64,000 nucleotides of DNA from Burkholderia pyrrocinia (GCF_001028665.1 NZ_CP011504.1:372001-436000); one strand, 5' to 3'; positions 9,643-18,409 are shown, counted from the first letter of the stretch. Numbers and translations are program-made. The notes: generated from the sequence alone by a model not told the origin.

Positions 9643-9681
9643 GCCGAAGATCCCTGTTCGTCGTACCTCATACGCAGCACA

Positions 9682-10446
9682 TCACGCGAGCGACTCCGCC
9701 GCGCGCCCGCGCACATCGCCGGTCAACCGCGTTTCGATCGTATGCGGCGACTCCTTGCGCGAGATCGCGAGCAATCCGTCGAGATACAGCTTGCGGAACC
9801 GCAGCTCGCTGTCGATCTGCGCGCGCAGCTTGCCGTAAAGCGGCAGAAACACGAGGTTCGCGAACGCGAGCCCGTACAGCGTGGCGATGAATGCGACCGC
9901 GATACCCGGCCCGAGTTGCGCCGGTTCGAGGATGTGGCTCGTCACCTGCACGAGCCCGAGCACCGATCCGAGAATGCCGAACGTCGGCGCATAACCGCCG
10001 GCCTGCTGCCACACGCGCGCGGCGGCCAGGTGGCTGCGTTCGTACGCGTCGAGTTCGCGCTGCAATGCGTCCTCGAGCACGGCAGTCGACACGCCGTTCG
10101 CCAGCAGTTCGAGCCCGCGGCGCGCGAACGGATGGATGCCGCTCACGTCCATCGATTCGAATGCGAGCAGCCCGTCGAGCTTCGCGCGGTCGCCCCATTC
10201 GAGCAGGTCGGACAGGTTCTTGCGATCGACCTCTCTGGCACGCACGAACGCGAGCCGCAACTGCTTCACGGCGTCGAAGAAGCGTGCCGAGGTGTTCTGG
10301 ATCATCACCGCGCCGAGCGTGCCGCCGAGCACGATGACGAGCGCCTCGAACTGGAACAGCATCGAAAAATGCCCGCCTTCCAGCGCGAAACCGAACACGA
10401 TCGCCGCGCCGCCGAGCACCACACCGGCCAAGGTCAACAGATCCAT
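9682..10446 (-). CDS. MotA/MotC-like stator channel protein
   Basis: From the ATG at 10446, preceded by GGGGAGG, the protein is 254 residues. MDLLTLAGVVLGGAAIVFGF and ALVIVLGGTLGAVMI form the first two membrane helices. A cytoplasmic loop (about 60-150) is followed by YAPTFGILGSVLGLVQV and GIAVAFIATLYGLAFANLVFLPL as helices 3 and 4, with the conserved channel proline. This is the MotA/ExbB superfamily layout. The gene starts 13 bases after the stop of the cNMP-FliG fusion gene and is followed by the MotB-like gene, so the three form one operon. Confidence 0.88.
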   Translation of the reverse strand: MDLLTLAGVVLGGAAIVFGFALEGGHFSMLFQFEALVIVLGGTLGAVMIQNTSARFFDAVKQLRLAFVRAREVDRKNLSDLLEWGDRAKLDGLLAFESMDVSGIHPFARRGLELLANGVSTAVLEDALQRELDAYERSHLAAARVWQQAGGYAPTFGILGSVLGLVQVTSHILEPAQLGPGIAVAFIATLYGLAFANLVFLPLYGKLRAQIDSELRFRKLYLDGLLAISRKESPHTIETRLTGDVRGRAAESLA

Positions 10447-10459
10447 ACGCCTCCCCGTG

Positions 10460-11698
10460 TCACGCATCCGACGCCACGGACGCCGCGCCCGTCGCCGGCG
10501 CCTTGGCCGCGCGCACGGCATCCAGCACGCGCTGCTCGATATCCTCGATCTCGATCGGATCGAGCTTGAGCTCGCGGCGCATCACCCACGACACCTCGTT
10601 GCGCCGTGCCTCGGTCATCACGGAAAACAGCTTGTCGGCCACCGCGCGATCGTCGAGATTGGCGATTAGCTTCGCGAGATCGTACGTATCGAACGCGCTG
10701 ATCACGTCGAACAGCGTGCGCTGGTCGACCCACACGAGATCCTCCAGCGAACGCACGTCGCCACCGCGACGCCCATTGCGCCGCGAGAAATACGCGACGC
10801 CCTTTTGCTCGACGTAACTGAGCACCTTCGATTTGCGGAACGCAAACACTTCTTCGGCAATCTCGCCGTTCGACAGCTTGTTGAGCAACAGCGTCTTCTC
10901 GACGCCGATCAGCGATTCGAGATCGGCCAGTTCGATGAGTTCGAGTTCGCTGTTGATCGACAGATCGAGATCGTGATCGGCAACTTGCTGCGCGCGGTCG
11001 ATCACGCGCGCAGCATCGAATGTGACGACCTGGCGCGCATCCGACGAAGCCGCATAGTCGGTTGCACCGCCGGCATGGTCGGCCTGCGCGGCTTCGATCG
11101 TGACGAGGTTGAGCTTCTCCATGCGTCGCAGCATCGCGAGCACGTGCGGCCGCGAGTGGCCGGCAATCGCGCGGCATTTGCGGATCACTTCGGCGAGCGG
11201 CACCGAGGTTTCGGTCGCATGGGCCTGCATCGGCCGGCGCGCCCACGCGTCGCCGGATTCGCGCGCATCGGCGCCGGCCATCAGCGACAGCACATGCGCA
11301 TACGACAGCACGCCGGGCATGAAGTCCGCATGCGTGTAGGTCGCGAGCTGGTCGTCCTTGCGCTTCACGCGCCGGATCATCGTTCGCACGATATGGCGCA
11401 GCAGCGCCGACACGCGCTCGATTTCTTCATCGAGCATGCCGGCAGGCACGACCGTGAGCTGACAGAATGAAAGCGCCTTCGCGGTATGGGCGCGCGGCTC
11501 GGCGGCGAGCAGCGCCGATTCGCCGAAGAACTCGCCGCGGCCGAGCGTCGCGACGATGACGCGCTTGTCGTCGCATCGCGTGGACAGCTCGACCTTGCCA
11601 TCGGTGATCAGAAAGATCACGGGCTCGCCCGCGAAACCCTCCGAGTAAATGATTTCTCCGGGCGCCGCTGTACGCGTCCACGATTGCTGACGATTCAC
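10460..11698 (-). CDS. Cyclic nucleotide-binding / Crp-type HTH / FliG-like fusion protein
   Basis: The start chosen is GTG at 11698, with AGGGG 7 bases upstream; an in-frame ATG at 11770 with no spaced ribosome site would add 24 residues. N-terminal APGEIIYSEG, IFLITDGKVEL and the phosphate-binding-cassette-like GEFFGESALLAAEPRAHTAK mark a cNMP-binding domain (about 11-96). A region around 166-200, EVIRKCRAIAGHSRPHVLAM then LRRMEKLNLVTI, reads like a Crp-family helix-turn-helix. The last ~150 residues, with SLEDLVWVDQRTLFDVISAF then DTYDLAKLIANLDDR, follow the pattern of the FliG middle/C-terminal torque domain. It leads the operon with MotA- and MotB-like genes. A motor-rotor domain joined to a cyclic-nucleotide sensor is unusual; its role is unknown. 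Confidence 0.78.
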   Translation of the reverse strand: MNRQQSWTRTAAPGEIIYSEGFAGEPVIFLITDGKVELSTRCDDKRVIVATLGRGEFFGESALLAAEPRAHTAKALSFCQLTVVPAGMLDEEIERVSALLRHIVRTMIRRVKRKDDQLATYTHADFMPGVLSYAHVLSLMAGADARESGDAWARRPMQAHATETSVPLAEVIRKCRAIAGHSRPHVLAMLRRMEKLNLVTIEAAQADHAGGATDYAASSDARQVVTFDAARVIDRAQQVADHDLDLSINSELELIELADLESLIGVEKTLLLNKLSNGEIAEEVFAFRKSKVLSYVEQKGVAYFSRRNGRRGGDVRSLEDLVWVDQRTLFDVISAFDTYDLAKLIANLDDRAVADKLFSVMTEARRNEVSWVMRRELKLDPIEIEDIEQRVLDAVRAAKAPATGAASVASDA

Positions 11699-11936
11699 GT
11701 CGATTCCCCTGCTGCGCTGGTTGTTGCGGACTGCGCGCCGCACGTCGAAAGCATGCGTGTCGCGAGTCATCCCCGTGACTCGTTTACGTCATCGGGCTCA
11801 ACATCCTTTAGGGAATTCGCACTCGGTTTAACCCGAAATCAAGGTAAAACGTTTGCGGATTGCGCAGCGGCATCGGGAAGTTCGTTTCGATACGTACGTG
11901 TGTCATGCAATTGAAAGCGCGCTGCGATCGCGCGCA

Positions 11937-12599
11937 TCAGAACTCCATGTCGAGTTCGTCGATGTCTTCCTGCTCCGCCTTCGCCGCGTCGATCCATTCC
12001 GCGACGAACGGATGCGCGAGCACGCGCATGCAGTACTCGGCGATTTCCGGCTCCAGCTTCACGTCGTAGGTCAGGAAGCGCGTGACGACCGGCGCATACA
12101 TTGCATCGGCGATGCCGATCTCCGCGCCGAACAGCCAGGGTCCGCCATACGCGGCCAGACACTCGTGCCAGATCGTCACGATCCGCTGGATGTCGTGCTG
12201 CGCGCGCGACCAGATCCGGAAGCCGGGGAAATGCGCGCGCAGGTTCATCGGCAACGCGGAGCGCAGCGCGCTGAACCCGGAATGCATCTCGCCGCAGATC
12301 GACCGGCAATGCGCGCGCGCACGCCGGCCTTCAGGCAGCAGTCGCGCCTGCGGCCGGATTTCGTTCAGGTATTCGGCGATCGCGAGGGTATCCCACACCT
12401 TGTTGCCGTCGTGCGTCAGGCATGGCACGAGAATCGACGGCGACAGCAGCAGCAATTCCGCGCGCGACGCGGCATCGATCGGCACGCTGACCGTCTCGAA
12501 CGGAAGCCCGCTCAGCTTCGCGAGCAGCCAGCCGCGCATCGACCACGACGAGTAATTGCGGCTGCTGATGGTCAGCGTCGTCTGTCCGGTTGATTCCAT
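11937..12599 (-). CDS. Glutathione S-transferase family protein
   Basis: From the ATG at 12599, with GGGGAG about 6 bases upstream, the protein is 220 residues; the open frame extends further but without coding character. The N-terminal thioredoxin-like domain shows LTISSRNYSSWSMRGWLLAK and VPCLTHDGNKVWDTLAIAEYL, containing the cis-proline and the glutamate-binding 'D-T/S' pair. An all-helical C-terminal domain follows with PWLFGAEIGIADAMYAPVVT, the N-capping box region. It resembles the YfcF/GstA-like bacterial subgroup. It is divergent from the PHB depolymerase gene. The substrate is unknown. Confidence 0.87.
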   Translation of the reverse strand: MESTGQTTLTISSRNYSSWSMRGWLLAKLSGLPFETVSVPIDAASRAELLLLSPSILVPCLTHDGNKVWDTLAIAEYLNEIRPQARLLPEGRRARAHCRSICGEMHSGFSALRSALPMNLRAHFPGFRIWSRAQHDIQRIVTIWHECLAAYGGPWLFGAEIGIADAMYAPVVTRFLTYDVKLEPEIAEYCMRVLAHPFVAEWIDAAKAEQEDIDELDMEF

Positions 12600-12887
12600 G
12601 TCGCTCCCCTGCTGAAAGCCGTTCGTGCCCCTGCACCGAAAGCGGACGCCGCACCCGTCACCCGCACCACGCCTGTGCGGCGCATTCGCCGAACTGGCGC
12701 AGCGCCGCACAGTGTCGCGGCATGGGCCGCTCGCGGGACCGGCGCGGCAACGCATTGCGTTCGGCTGCCGGTCGTCGCGTGCCGCCTGAGCCGCCGCATG
12801 ACCGAACCGCGTGCAACGCGCGTGCCAGCTACACGCTGGCACACGGCTTGCCTCGTTCAATGCAATGCAGCGCAACGAGCGACGGCC
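12600..12887. promoter_or_regulatory. Divergent promoter region between GST and PHB depolymerase genes
   Basis: About 290 bases between two divergent genes. Open frames running through it on both strands lack ribosome sites, and I treat it as regulatory space. No clear operator was identified. Confidence 0.4.
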
Positions 12888-14243
12888 ATGAATCTGCTTG
12901 CCTATCCGTTTTACCAATGGTCTGCCGAATGCCTGCGCCCGGCGCGCGCATGGGCCGCGACCGCACGCGCGACGATGTCGCTGTGGCCCCCATCCACGTC
13001 AACGCCGACGGGCCGCATGCTCGACGCGCTGTGCGAACTGCTGGAATGCTGTGCGTTCTCGCATCGGCGTCCGCCGTTCGGGATCGCGTCGATCGTCGTC
13101 GACGGAGAAACGGTGCCGATCGTCGAGGAAGCGGCAGCGGCCACACCGTTCGGCACGCTGCTGCATTTCCGCAAGGCGCGGCCGGTCGCGCGACAGCCGC
13201 GCGTGCTGATCGTCGCGCCGATGTCCGGGCACTTCGCGACGCTGCTACGCGGCACTGTGCACACGATGCTGGCCGATCACGACGTGTACATCACCGACTG
13301 GCACAACCCGCGCGACATTCCGCTGACGGCCGGACGGTTCGGCTTCGACGAATACGTCACGCACGTGATCGACTTCATCCGCCATATCGGCCCGGACACG
13401 CATGTGCTCGCGATCTGCCAGCCGACCGTCGCCGCGCTCGCAGCAGTCGCGCTGATGGCCGCCGGCGGCGATCCGGCGCAGCCCGCCAGCCTGACGCTGA
13501 TGGCCGGCCCGATCGACTGCCGCGTGAATCCGACGAAGGTCAACGCGCTCGCCACGAGCCAGCCGATCGAATGGTTCGCGAAGAACCTGATCAGCGTCGT
13601 GCCGGCCGGCTTCGTCGGTGCGCAGCGGTGCGTGTATCCGGGCTTCGTGCAGGTCGGCGCGTTCATGTCGATGAATCCCGACCGGCATGCTGCGTCGTTC
13701 GCCGACCTGTATTACGAGCGCGCGAAAGGCGACCCCGCAAAAGCCGACACGCTGCGGCACTTCTACGACGAATACTTCGCGACGGCCGACCTCACCGCGG
13801 AGTTCTATCTGGAGACGGTCGAGAAGGTGTTCCAGCAATACGCGCTCGCACGCGGCGAACTGACCGTGGGCGACAGGCTCGTCGAACCGGCGGCGATTCA
13901 CCGCACCGCGCTGCTGACGATCGAAGGCGAGAAGGACGATATCTGCGCAGTGGGCCAGACGGTGGCCGCGCAGGAGCTGTGTTCGGGGTTGCCGCCGTAT
14001 CTGAAGACACACCACGTGCAGACGGGCGCGGGTCACTACGGCGTGTTCAACGGCAGCCGATGGGAAACGCAGATCTATCCGATCGTACGCGCGACGATCC
14101 ACGACAACGAGCCGTACGACCGCACCGCGGATGCGGAAGGCAACGCGAACGGCACGCATTACGTCACGCTGCGCGCGCTGCTCGATGCGCGCGCAACCGA
14201 GCACGATGCGGCGACCGAAACGCGACCGCATCACACGCACTGA
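12888..14243 (+). CDS. phaZ: Intracellular polyhydroxyalkanoate (PHB) depolymerase
   Basis: The start MNLLAYPFYQW is typical of intracellular PHB depolymerases and gives 451 residues; the open frame upstream is not supported. An alpha/beta-hydrolase core carries AICQPTVAAL, whose Cys177 is the nucleophile expected in PhaZ of the Cupriavidus type. A downstream Asp lies in EGEKDDICAVGQT and the His in TGAGHYGVFNG. MDWHNPRDIPL-like text (TDWHNPRD) is another family hallmark. The enzyme hydrolyses stored PHB granules in the cytoplasm to release hydroxybutyrate. It ends against the DUF3761 gene, with a hairpin between them. Confidence 0.9.
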   Translation: MNLLAYPFYQWSAECLRPARAWAATARATMSLWPPSTSTPTGRMLDALCELLECCAFSHRRPPFGIASIVVDGETVPIVEEAAAATPFGTLLHFRKARPVARQPRVLIVAPMSGHFATLLRGTVHTMLADHDVYITDWHNPRDIPLTAGRFGFDEYVTHVIDFIRHIGPDTHVLAICQPTVAALAAVALMAAGGDPAQPASLTLMAGPIDCRVNPTKVNALATSQPIEWFAKNLISVVPAGFVGAQRCVYPGFVQVGAFMSMNPDRHAASFADLYYERAKGDPAKADTLRHFYDEYFATADLTAEFYLETVEKVFQQYALARGELTVGDRLVEPAAIHRTALLTIEGEKDDICAVGQTVAAQELCSGLPPYLKTHHVQTGAGHYGVFNGSRWETQIYPIVRATIHDNEPYDRTADAEGNANGTHYVTLRALLDARATEHDAATETRPHHTH

Positions 14244-14281
14244 ACCCGTGCGGCATTACAACCGCCGGCGTCGCAAATGAA

Positions 14282-14306
14282 TCGCCCCGCCGGGGTGGCG
14301 GGGCGA
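14282..14306. terminator. Stem-loop between convergent phaZ and DUF3761 genes
   Basis: TCGCCCCGCC (14282-14291) pairs perfectly with GGCGGGGCGA (14297-14306) around a five-base loop. It sits about 40 bases after the phaZ stop and about 60 bases past the end of the opposing gene, so it can serve both. On the minus strand the stem is followed by a weakly U-rich stretch. Confidence 0.6.
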
Positions 14307-14364
14307 GATTGACGACAGCCTTCAGGCGACGCGCGAGCGAGCGAACTCGCGCGCCCGGCCCGCG

Positions 14365-14835
14365 TTACGAACAGGCCTTGCCGTGCGACGCATGGAAGCC
14401 CTTGGCCTTCGCATCCGCTTCCGACATGTAGCTGCCGTGCTTCGTCTTGCCGTAATACTTGTCGGTCGAGCAGTGATAGACCTTCGTGCTGTCGTTGGCC
14501 CACACCTTGCCCGCGCCGCCGCCCGGCGCCGCTGCGGCGGTCGTCGCGGAGGCGCTCTTCGCGGGCGCGGCACCGGACGCAGCGGCAGCGGAAGCCGCCG
14601 TTGCCGGCGCCATCGCGGCCGGCGCGCTGGCTGCCGCCGCCGACGATGCGCCGTACCAGGTTTTCACACCCTTATGGCCGGCGCATGCGCCCTTCTTCGA
14701 CGCGCCCGAGTAGAACGAACCGTCCTTGCACAGACCAGTCGTGCCGGCCGGCGCGCTGGCCGGAACCTGCGCGAACGCACCGATCGACACACCCATGCCG
14801 GCGACGAGCGCGGCGATCAACATCGTCTTTTTCAT
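14365..14835 (-). CDS. Exported DUF3761-domain protein
   Basis: From the ATG at 14835 with a good AGGAGAG site, the protein is 156 residues. MKKTMLIAALVAGMGVSIGA then FAQVPA is a signal peptide cleaved after FAQ or nearby. TTGLCKDGSFYSGASKKGAC and AGHKGVKTWYG give the DUF3761 motif, with paired cysteines. A low-complexity Ala/Ser/Pro linker of about 60 residues joins it to a C-terminal segment, VYHCSTDKYYGKTKHG, a second small cysteine-containing repeat. It lies 71 bases downstream of the HHHH-type peptide gene on the same strand. Function is unknown; periplasmic or secreted. Confidence 0.82.
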   Translation of the reverse strand: MKKTMLIAALVAGMGVSIGAFAQVPASAPAGTTGLCKDGSFYSGASKKGACAGHKGVKTWYGASSAAAASAPAAMAPATAASAAAASGAAPAKSASATTAAAAPGGGAGKVWANDSTKVYHCSTDKYYGKTKHGSYMSEADAKAKGFHASHGKACS

Positions 14836-14906
14836 AGTCCTCTCCTGATTTGCCTGACTTGCCTGAATGATGAAAGCGTCCCGGACATCCCGGGGGAAAG
14901 CCACGG

Positions 14907-15044
14907 TTACCGCACCCAGCGGCACACGCGATGGTGGTGATGGTCGAAATGGCACACGCGGTGCGAATGGGCTTCGGCAAGCGCCGGAGCGAGAACGGCG
15001 CAAGCAACTGCGGTGGCCGTCAGGATCTTCGCGATGCGCTTCAT
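14907..15044 (-). CDS. Small exported His-rich peptide (HHHH-motif protein)
   Basis: Forty-five residues from the ATG at 15044, which has GGGAGAG upstream. MKRIAKILTATAVACAVLAP then ALAEA is a clear signal peptide. The mature part is only about 20 residues, SHRVCHFDHHHHRVCRWVR, with four consecutive histidines and two cysteines. Tiny proteins of this kind are widespread in Burkholderia and have no known function. The His/Cys content would suit metal binding in the periplasm, which is a guess. It precedes the DUF3761 gene and may share its transcript. Confidence 0.75.
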   Translation of the reverse strand: MKRIAKILTATAVACAVLAPALAEAHSHRVCHFDHHHHRVCRWVR

Positions 15045-15389
15045 GGAACTCTCCCGGGTAAGGTCAGCCGGTGATCCGGCTGGTACCTCCTTAACGCCGG
15101 CCGTCGACAGGCCGTGCACCGCGCAGCCCGCAATTGACGATCTTTGACACCACGTAACAATCCGTGACGCGAAGCTGACGAATGTCTTTCCTTTCTTTCC
15201 GGATCTTCAGCTTCGCGACCCTTCGGAATTCGAATGAACGGATCGACGGGGAAAGCAGGTCGTGGGTGTCAGCGGAGCCAGCAGAGGCCTCCGGGAAGCA
15301 TCAACGAAAAACCGCCGGAAGGCGGTCTGTCGCAAACGTGCGCACGATGCGCGTCGGTCGGCGCATGCGCGCGTCGGGAAAAACGGCAG
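15045..15389. promoter_or_regulatory. Promoter region of the small exported genes
   Basis: About 345 bases upstream of the HHHH-type gene and downstream of the cupin gene, without a credible gene. It contains the cupin terminator at its right end. Confidence 0.4.
15310..15327 (-). terminator. Terminator of the cupin gene
   Basis: ACCGCC, GGAA loop, GGCGGT, followed on the minus strand by TTTTTCG. A short GC stem plus a U-run about 60 bases past the cupin stop codon. Confidence 0.6.
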
Positions 15390-15824
15390 CTACGCGCCCG
15401 TCTCTCCCCACGGCGTCGGCGCGGGCACGGCGCACGGCCCTTCGACATCGATCGACTTGAAATCGGCGGGCCCGACGATCTCCAGATACTCCATGTCCGG
15501 CGAGTAATCGAACAGGTAATGAACGATCCCCGGCGCCTGGTGCACGCAGTCGCCAGCGGACACCAGCGTCTCCTGCTCGCCGTACATGAAGCGCGCCCAG
15601 CCCTTCAGCATGATCACGATATGGAACTCGGCCTCGTGACGGTGCCAGCCGGTGCCCGCCGTCGGTGCATGATTCGCCCGGACGAGTTGCGCGACGACCT
15701 TGCCGTTCGTCGCGGCCGCGATGCCGAGATCGCGATACAGGAAGAAGTCGCGCAGGCCTTCGCCCCGATACGGGGTGTCCTGCGGCTTGACATGGGAAAA
15801 GGCGGTGGTGGTCGGTGTGCTCAT
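15390..15824 (-). CDS. Cupin-domain protein
   Basis: The 144-residue protein is a single-domain cupin. Motif 1 reads GTGWHRHEAEFHIVIMLKG, supplying His, His and Glu metal ligands, and motif 2 GDCVHQAPGIVHYLFDYS supplies another His. The family binds a divalent metal in a small beta-barrel. Roles range from dioxygenases to sugar isomerases and ligand sensors, and nothing here selects among them. It stands upstream of nothing on its strand and is followed by its own terminator. Confidence 0.85.
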   Translation of the reverse strand: MSTPTTTAFSHVKPQDTPYRGEGLRDFFLYRDLGIAAATNGKVVAQLVRANHAPTAGTGWHRHEAEFHIVIMLKGWARFMYGEQETLVSAGDCVHQAPGIVHYLFDYSPDMEYLEIVGPADFKSIDVEGPCAVPAPTPWGETGA

Positions 15825-16033
15825 CGTGGTGCTCCTTCATCGAAAGGATCGAGCCTGACAAGCATTTAGCGTTCCAGTTTGCGACGGCGCGAAGCCGTGC
15901 AGGTTACCGCTCATGCGTGTCGCGCAGCGGCCTTTGACGGATGCGCTCGCGCAACTGTAAGCGTACTTCAATCTCCGCACCGCCCGTGACGCCATGGCGG
16001 CCTCACGGGCAGTGCGCAACGCTGCGTGCCGGC

Positions 16034-16801
16034 TTACTTCAACCGCCCCGACAGAAACTGCCCGAGCCGTTCGCTCTTCGGATTCACGAGAATCTCCTGC
16101 GGATTCCCTTCCTCCTCGATCTTCCCCTGATGCAGGAAGATCACGTGATTCGACACGTTGCGCGCGAAACCCATCTCGTGCGTGACGACGACCATCGTGC
16201 GCCCTTCCTCGGCGAGCTTCTGCATCACCTTCAGCACTTCGCCCACCAGCTCCGGGTCAAGCGCCGACGTCGGCTCGTCGAACAGCATCACTTCCGGCTC
16301 CATCGCGAGCGCTCGTGCAATTGCAACACGCTGCTGCTGGCCGCCCGACAGGTGCGACGGATACATGCCCTCGACGCGCGGCGCGAGGCCGACCTTCTCC
16401 AGATACTTGCGCGCCCGCGCGATCGCTTCTTCCTTGCCGATCCCGAGCACGGCCATCGGCGCCTCGATCACGTTTTCGAGCACCGTCATGTGCGCCCACA
16501 GGTTGAAGTGCTGAAACACCATCGACAGCTTCGTGCGCATCCGCTGCAGCTGCTTCTGGTCGGCCACGCGCAGCGACCCGTTGCGGTCGCGCGTGGTCTG
16601 GATCGGCTCGCTGCCGATCGTGATCTGCCCCGAGCACGGCTGCTCGAGGAAGTTGATGCAGCGCAGGAACGTGCTCTTGCCGGAGCCGCTCGAGCCGATG
16701 ATGCTGATCACGTCGCCGGCCTTCGCCTTCATCGACACGCCCTTCAACACCTCGTTGTCGCCGAATTTCTTGTGCAGGTTGTCAACGGTGAGCTTGTACA
16801 T
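16034..16801 (-). CDS. hisP: Histidine/lysine-arginine-ornithine ABC transporter, ATP-binding protein
   Basis: The 255-residue protein shows Walker [15 protein letters not shown] (about 36-49), the Q-loop VFQHFNLW, signature [15 protein letters not shown], Walker [16 protein letters not shown] and the H-loop [27 protein letters not shown] is typical of the HisP/ArtP subfamily energising uptake of basic amino acids. It is the last gene of the argT/hisJ-hisQ-hisM-hisP operon, 33 bases after hisM. The substrate among His, Arg, Lys and Orn cannot be fixed from this subunit, but the upstream HutC-type operator favours histidine. Confidence 0.93.
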   Translation of the reverse strand: MYKLTVDNLHKKFGDNEVLKGVSMKAKAGDVISIIGSSGSGKSTFLRCINFLEQPCSGQITIGSEPIQTTRDRNGSLRVADQKQLQRMRTKLSMVFQHFNLWAHMTVLENVIEAPMAVLGIGKEEAIARARKYLEKVGLAPRVEGMYPSHLSGGQQQRVAIARALAMEPEVMLFDEPTSALDPELVGEVLKVMQKLAEEGRTMVVVTHEMGFARNVSNHVIFLHQGKIEEEGNPQEILVNPKSERLGQFLSGRLK

Positions 16802-16834
16802 GCTTGGTCCTTCCTTGCGAATCTTGCGAATGCA

Positions 16835-17548
16835 TTAATGGCTGCGCGGCGAGAGGTACGCGAGCCAGCGCGTCTCGAGCTTGCGGAACGCCCAGATGAG
16901 CGTGAACACGACGGCGGCGTACAGCACGGCTGCAATGCCGTAGGCCTGGAACGACATGTAGGTCGCCGAATTGACGTCGCGCGTGACCTTCAGGATGTCG
17001 GGCACGGTCGCGGTGAACGCGAGCGTCGTCGCGTGCAGCATCAGGATCACTTCGTTGCTGTAGCTCGGCAGCGAGCGGCGCAGCGCGGACGGAAGGATGA
17101 TCCGCGTATAGAGCTTGAAGCGCGACATCCCGTAGGCTTGCCCGGCCTCGATCTCGCCGGCCGACGTCGCCTTGATCGCGCCCGCGAAGATCTCCGTCGC
17201 ATACGCGCATTCGTTCAGCACGAACGCGAGCAGCGTGCAGTTCATCGCGTTGCGGAAGAACGTGTCGAGCAGCACGTGGTTGTGCACGACCTGCAGGCTG
17301 TAGATGCCCGTGTAGCACATCAGCAGTTGCACGTAGAGCGGCGTGCCGCGGAACACATACGTATAGAACCACACGGGGCCCGAGATCCAGCGGTTCGACG
17401 AGGCACGTGCGATCGCGAGCGGCACGGCGAGCGCGAAGCCGAGCGCGATCGACACGACCAGCAGCCACAGCGTGATCGCGAGGCCGCTGAAGCGATAACC
17501 ATCGGTGTACAGATAGCTTTGCCAGTACTGGCTGACGAGTTCGATCAC
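16835..17548 (-). CDS. hisM: Histidine/basic amino-acid ABC transporter, permease HisM
   Basis: The 237-residue inner-membrane permease begins with GTG at 17548, overlapping the hisQ stop codon in GTGA, so translation is coupled. It has five membrane helices, starting with FSGLAITLWLLVVSIALGFA. The cytoplasmic EAA loop reads EIEAGQAYGMSRFKLYTRII, followed by LPSALRRSLPSYSNEVILML. VFRGTPLYVQLLMCYTGIY is the family hallmark of HisM/GltK-type permeases. It forms a heterodimer with HisQ in the membrane. Confidence 0.93.
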   Translation of the reverse strand: MIELVSQYWQSYLYTDGYRFSGLAITLWLLVVSIALGFALAVPLAIARASSNRWISGPVWFYTYVFRGTPLYVQLLMCYTGIYSLQVVHNHVLLDTFFRNAMNCTLLAFVLNECAYATEIFAGAIKATSAGEIEAGQAYGMSRFKLYTRIILPSALRRSLPSYSNEVILMLHATTLAFTATVPDILKVTRDVNSATYMSFQAYGIAAVLYAAVVFTLIWAFRKLETRWLAYLSPRSH

Positions 17549-18276
17549 AGTGCGAGCCTCCGGACGCCGACGGAATAACGCTTCTCGAGGTGATGCAGCA
17601 CGACGTTCGATACCGTCGTGATCGCGAGGTAGATCGCGCCTGCGGCCAGCGTGAAGAAGAAGAAATCGAGCGTGCTCTTGCCCGCGTCCTGCGACGCCTT
17701 CACGACATCGGCCAGGCCGATGATCGACACGAGCGCGGTGGCTTTCACGAGCACCTGCCAGTTATTGCCGATGCCCGGCAGTGCGAAGCGCATCATCTGC
17801 GGGAACAGGATGCGGCGAAACACGCGCCAGCCGCTCATCCCGTAAGCAAAGCCGGCTTCGAGCTGGCCGCGCGGCACCGCGAGGAACGCGCCGCGGAACG
17901 TTTCGGTGAAGTACGCGCCGTAGATGAAGCCGAGCGTCACGACGCCGGCCACGAACGGGTCGATGTCGATCTGGTCCCAGCCGATCAGGTCGGTCACGTT
18001 GTTCAGCAGGATCTGGATCCCGTAGAACAGCAGCAGCATCAGCACGAGGTCCGGCACCGCGCGGATCAGCGTCGTATAGAAGGTGCCGATCGACTTGAGC
18101 ACGCGGTTGGTCGACAGTTTCGCCCCCGCGCCGGCGAGCCCCAGCACGAGCGACGCGGCGAGCGACAGCACCGCGAGCTTCACGGTCTCGACCGTGCCGG
18201 CCCACAGCAGCGGGCCAAATCCTTGGAAGATCATATAAGGGATCCAGAACGATGTGGCTGGATTGTCAATAGCCAT
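17545..18276 (-). CDS. hisQ: Histidine/basic amino-acid ABC transporter, permease HisQ
   Basis: The 243-residue permease has the HisQ hallmarks FQGFGPLLWAGTVETVKLAV and LIRAVPDLVLMLLLFYGIQI. Its EAA loop reads RGQLEAGFAYGMSGWRVFRR, then ILFPQMMRFALPGIGNNW. Five membrane helices are evident. It is translationally coupled to hisM through a four-base overlap. A strong stem-loop stands in the 133-base gap between the binding-protein gene and this gene. Confidence 0.93.
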   Translation of the reverse strand: MAIDNPATSFWIPYMIFQGFGPLLWAGTVETVKLAVLSLAASLVLGLAGAGAKLSTNRVLKSIGTFYTTLIRAVPDLVLMLLLFYGIQILLNNVTDLIGWDQIDIDPFVAGVVTLGFIYGAYFTETFRGAFLAVPRGQLEAGFAYGMSGWRVFRRILFPQMMRFALPGIGNNWQVLVKATALVSIIGLADVVKASQDAGKSTLDFFFFTLAAGAIYLAITTVSNVVLHHLEKRYSVGVRRLAL

Positions 18277-18371
18277 TAACGGCGCATCAAACGATATCTA
18301 CGCACTACCTGATGCGACCTGCTCATCAAGCCCGACGCATCCCGTGACGCGGACGGCGCCCGGCAACAGAC

Positions 18372-18401
18372 GCGGCGCGCACCGCAGCCGATGCGCGCCG
18401 C
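18372..18401 (-). promoter_or_regulatory. Stem-loop between binding-protein gene and hisQ
   Basis: GCGGCGCGCA (18372-18381) pairs perfectly with TGCGCGCCGC (18392-18401) around a ten-base loop. No U-run follows. The place matches the intercistronic hairpin found between hisJ and hisQ in enterics, which raises binding-protein expression over the permease. A similar role here is inferred. Confidence 0.6.
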
Positions 18402-18409
18402 ATGGACGG

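Noticed and set aside
7163..10569. Long plus-strand open frames opposite the chemoreceptor and stator genes
   Set aside because: Arg/His-rich translations without motifs. The minus-strand genes have full domain sets and ribosome sites.
12590..14431. A 613-residue plus-strand frame overlapping phaZ in another frame
   Set aside because: phaZ in its own frame carries the depolymerase active site; the alternative is Arg-rich and has no family.
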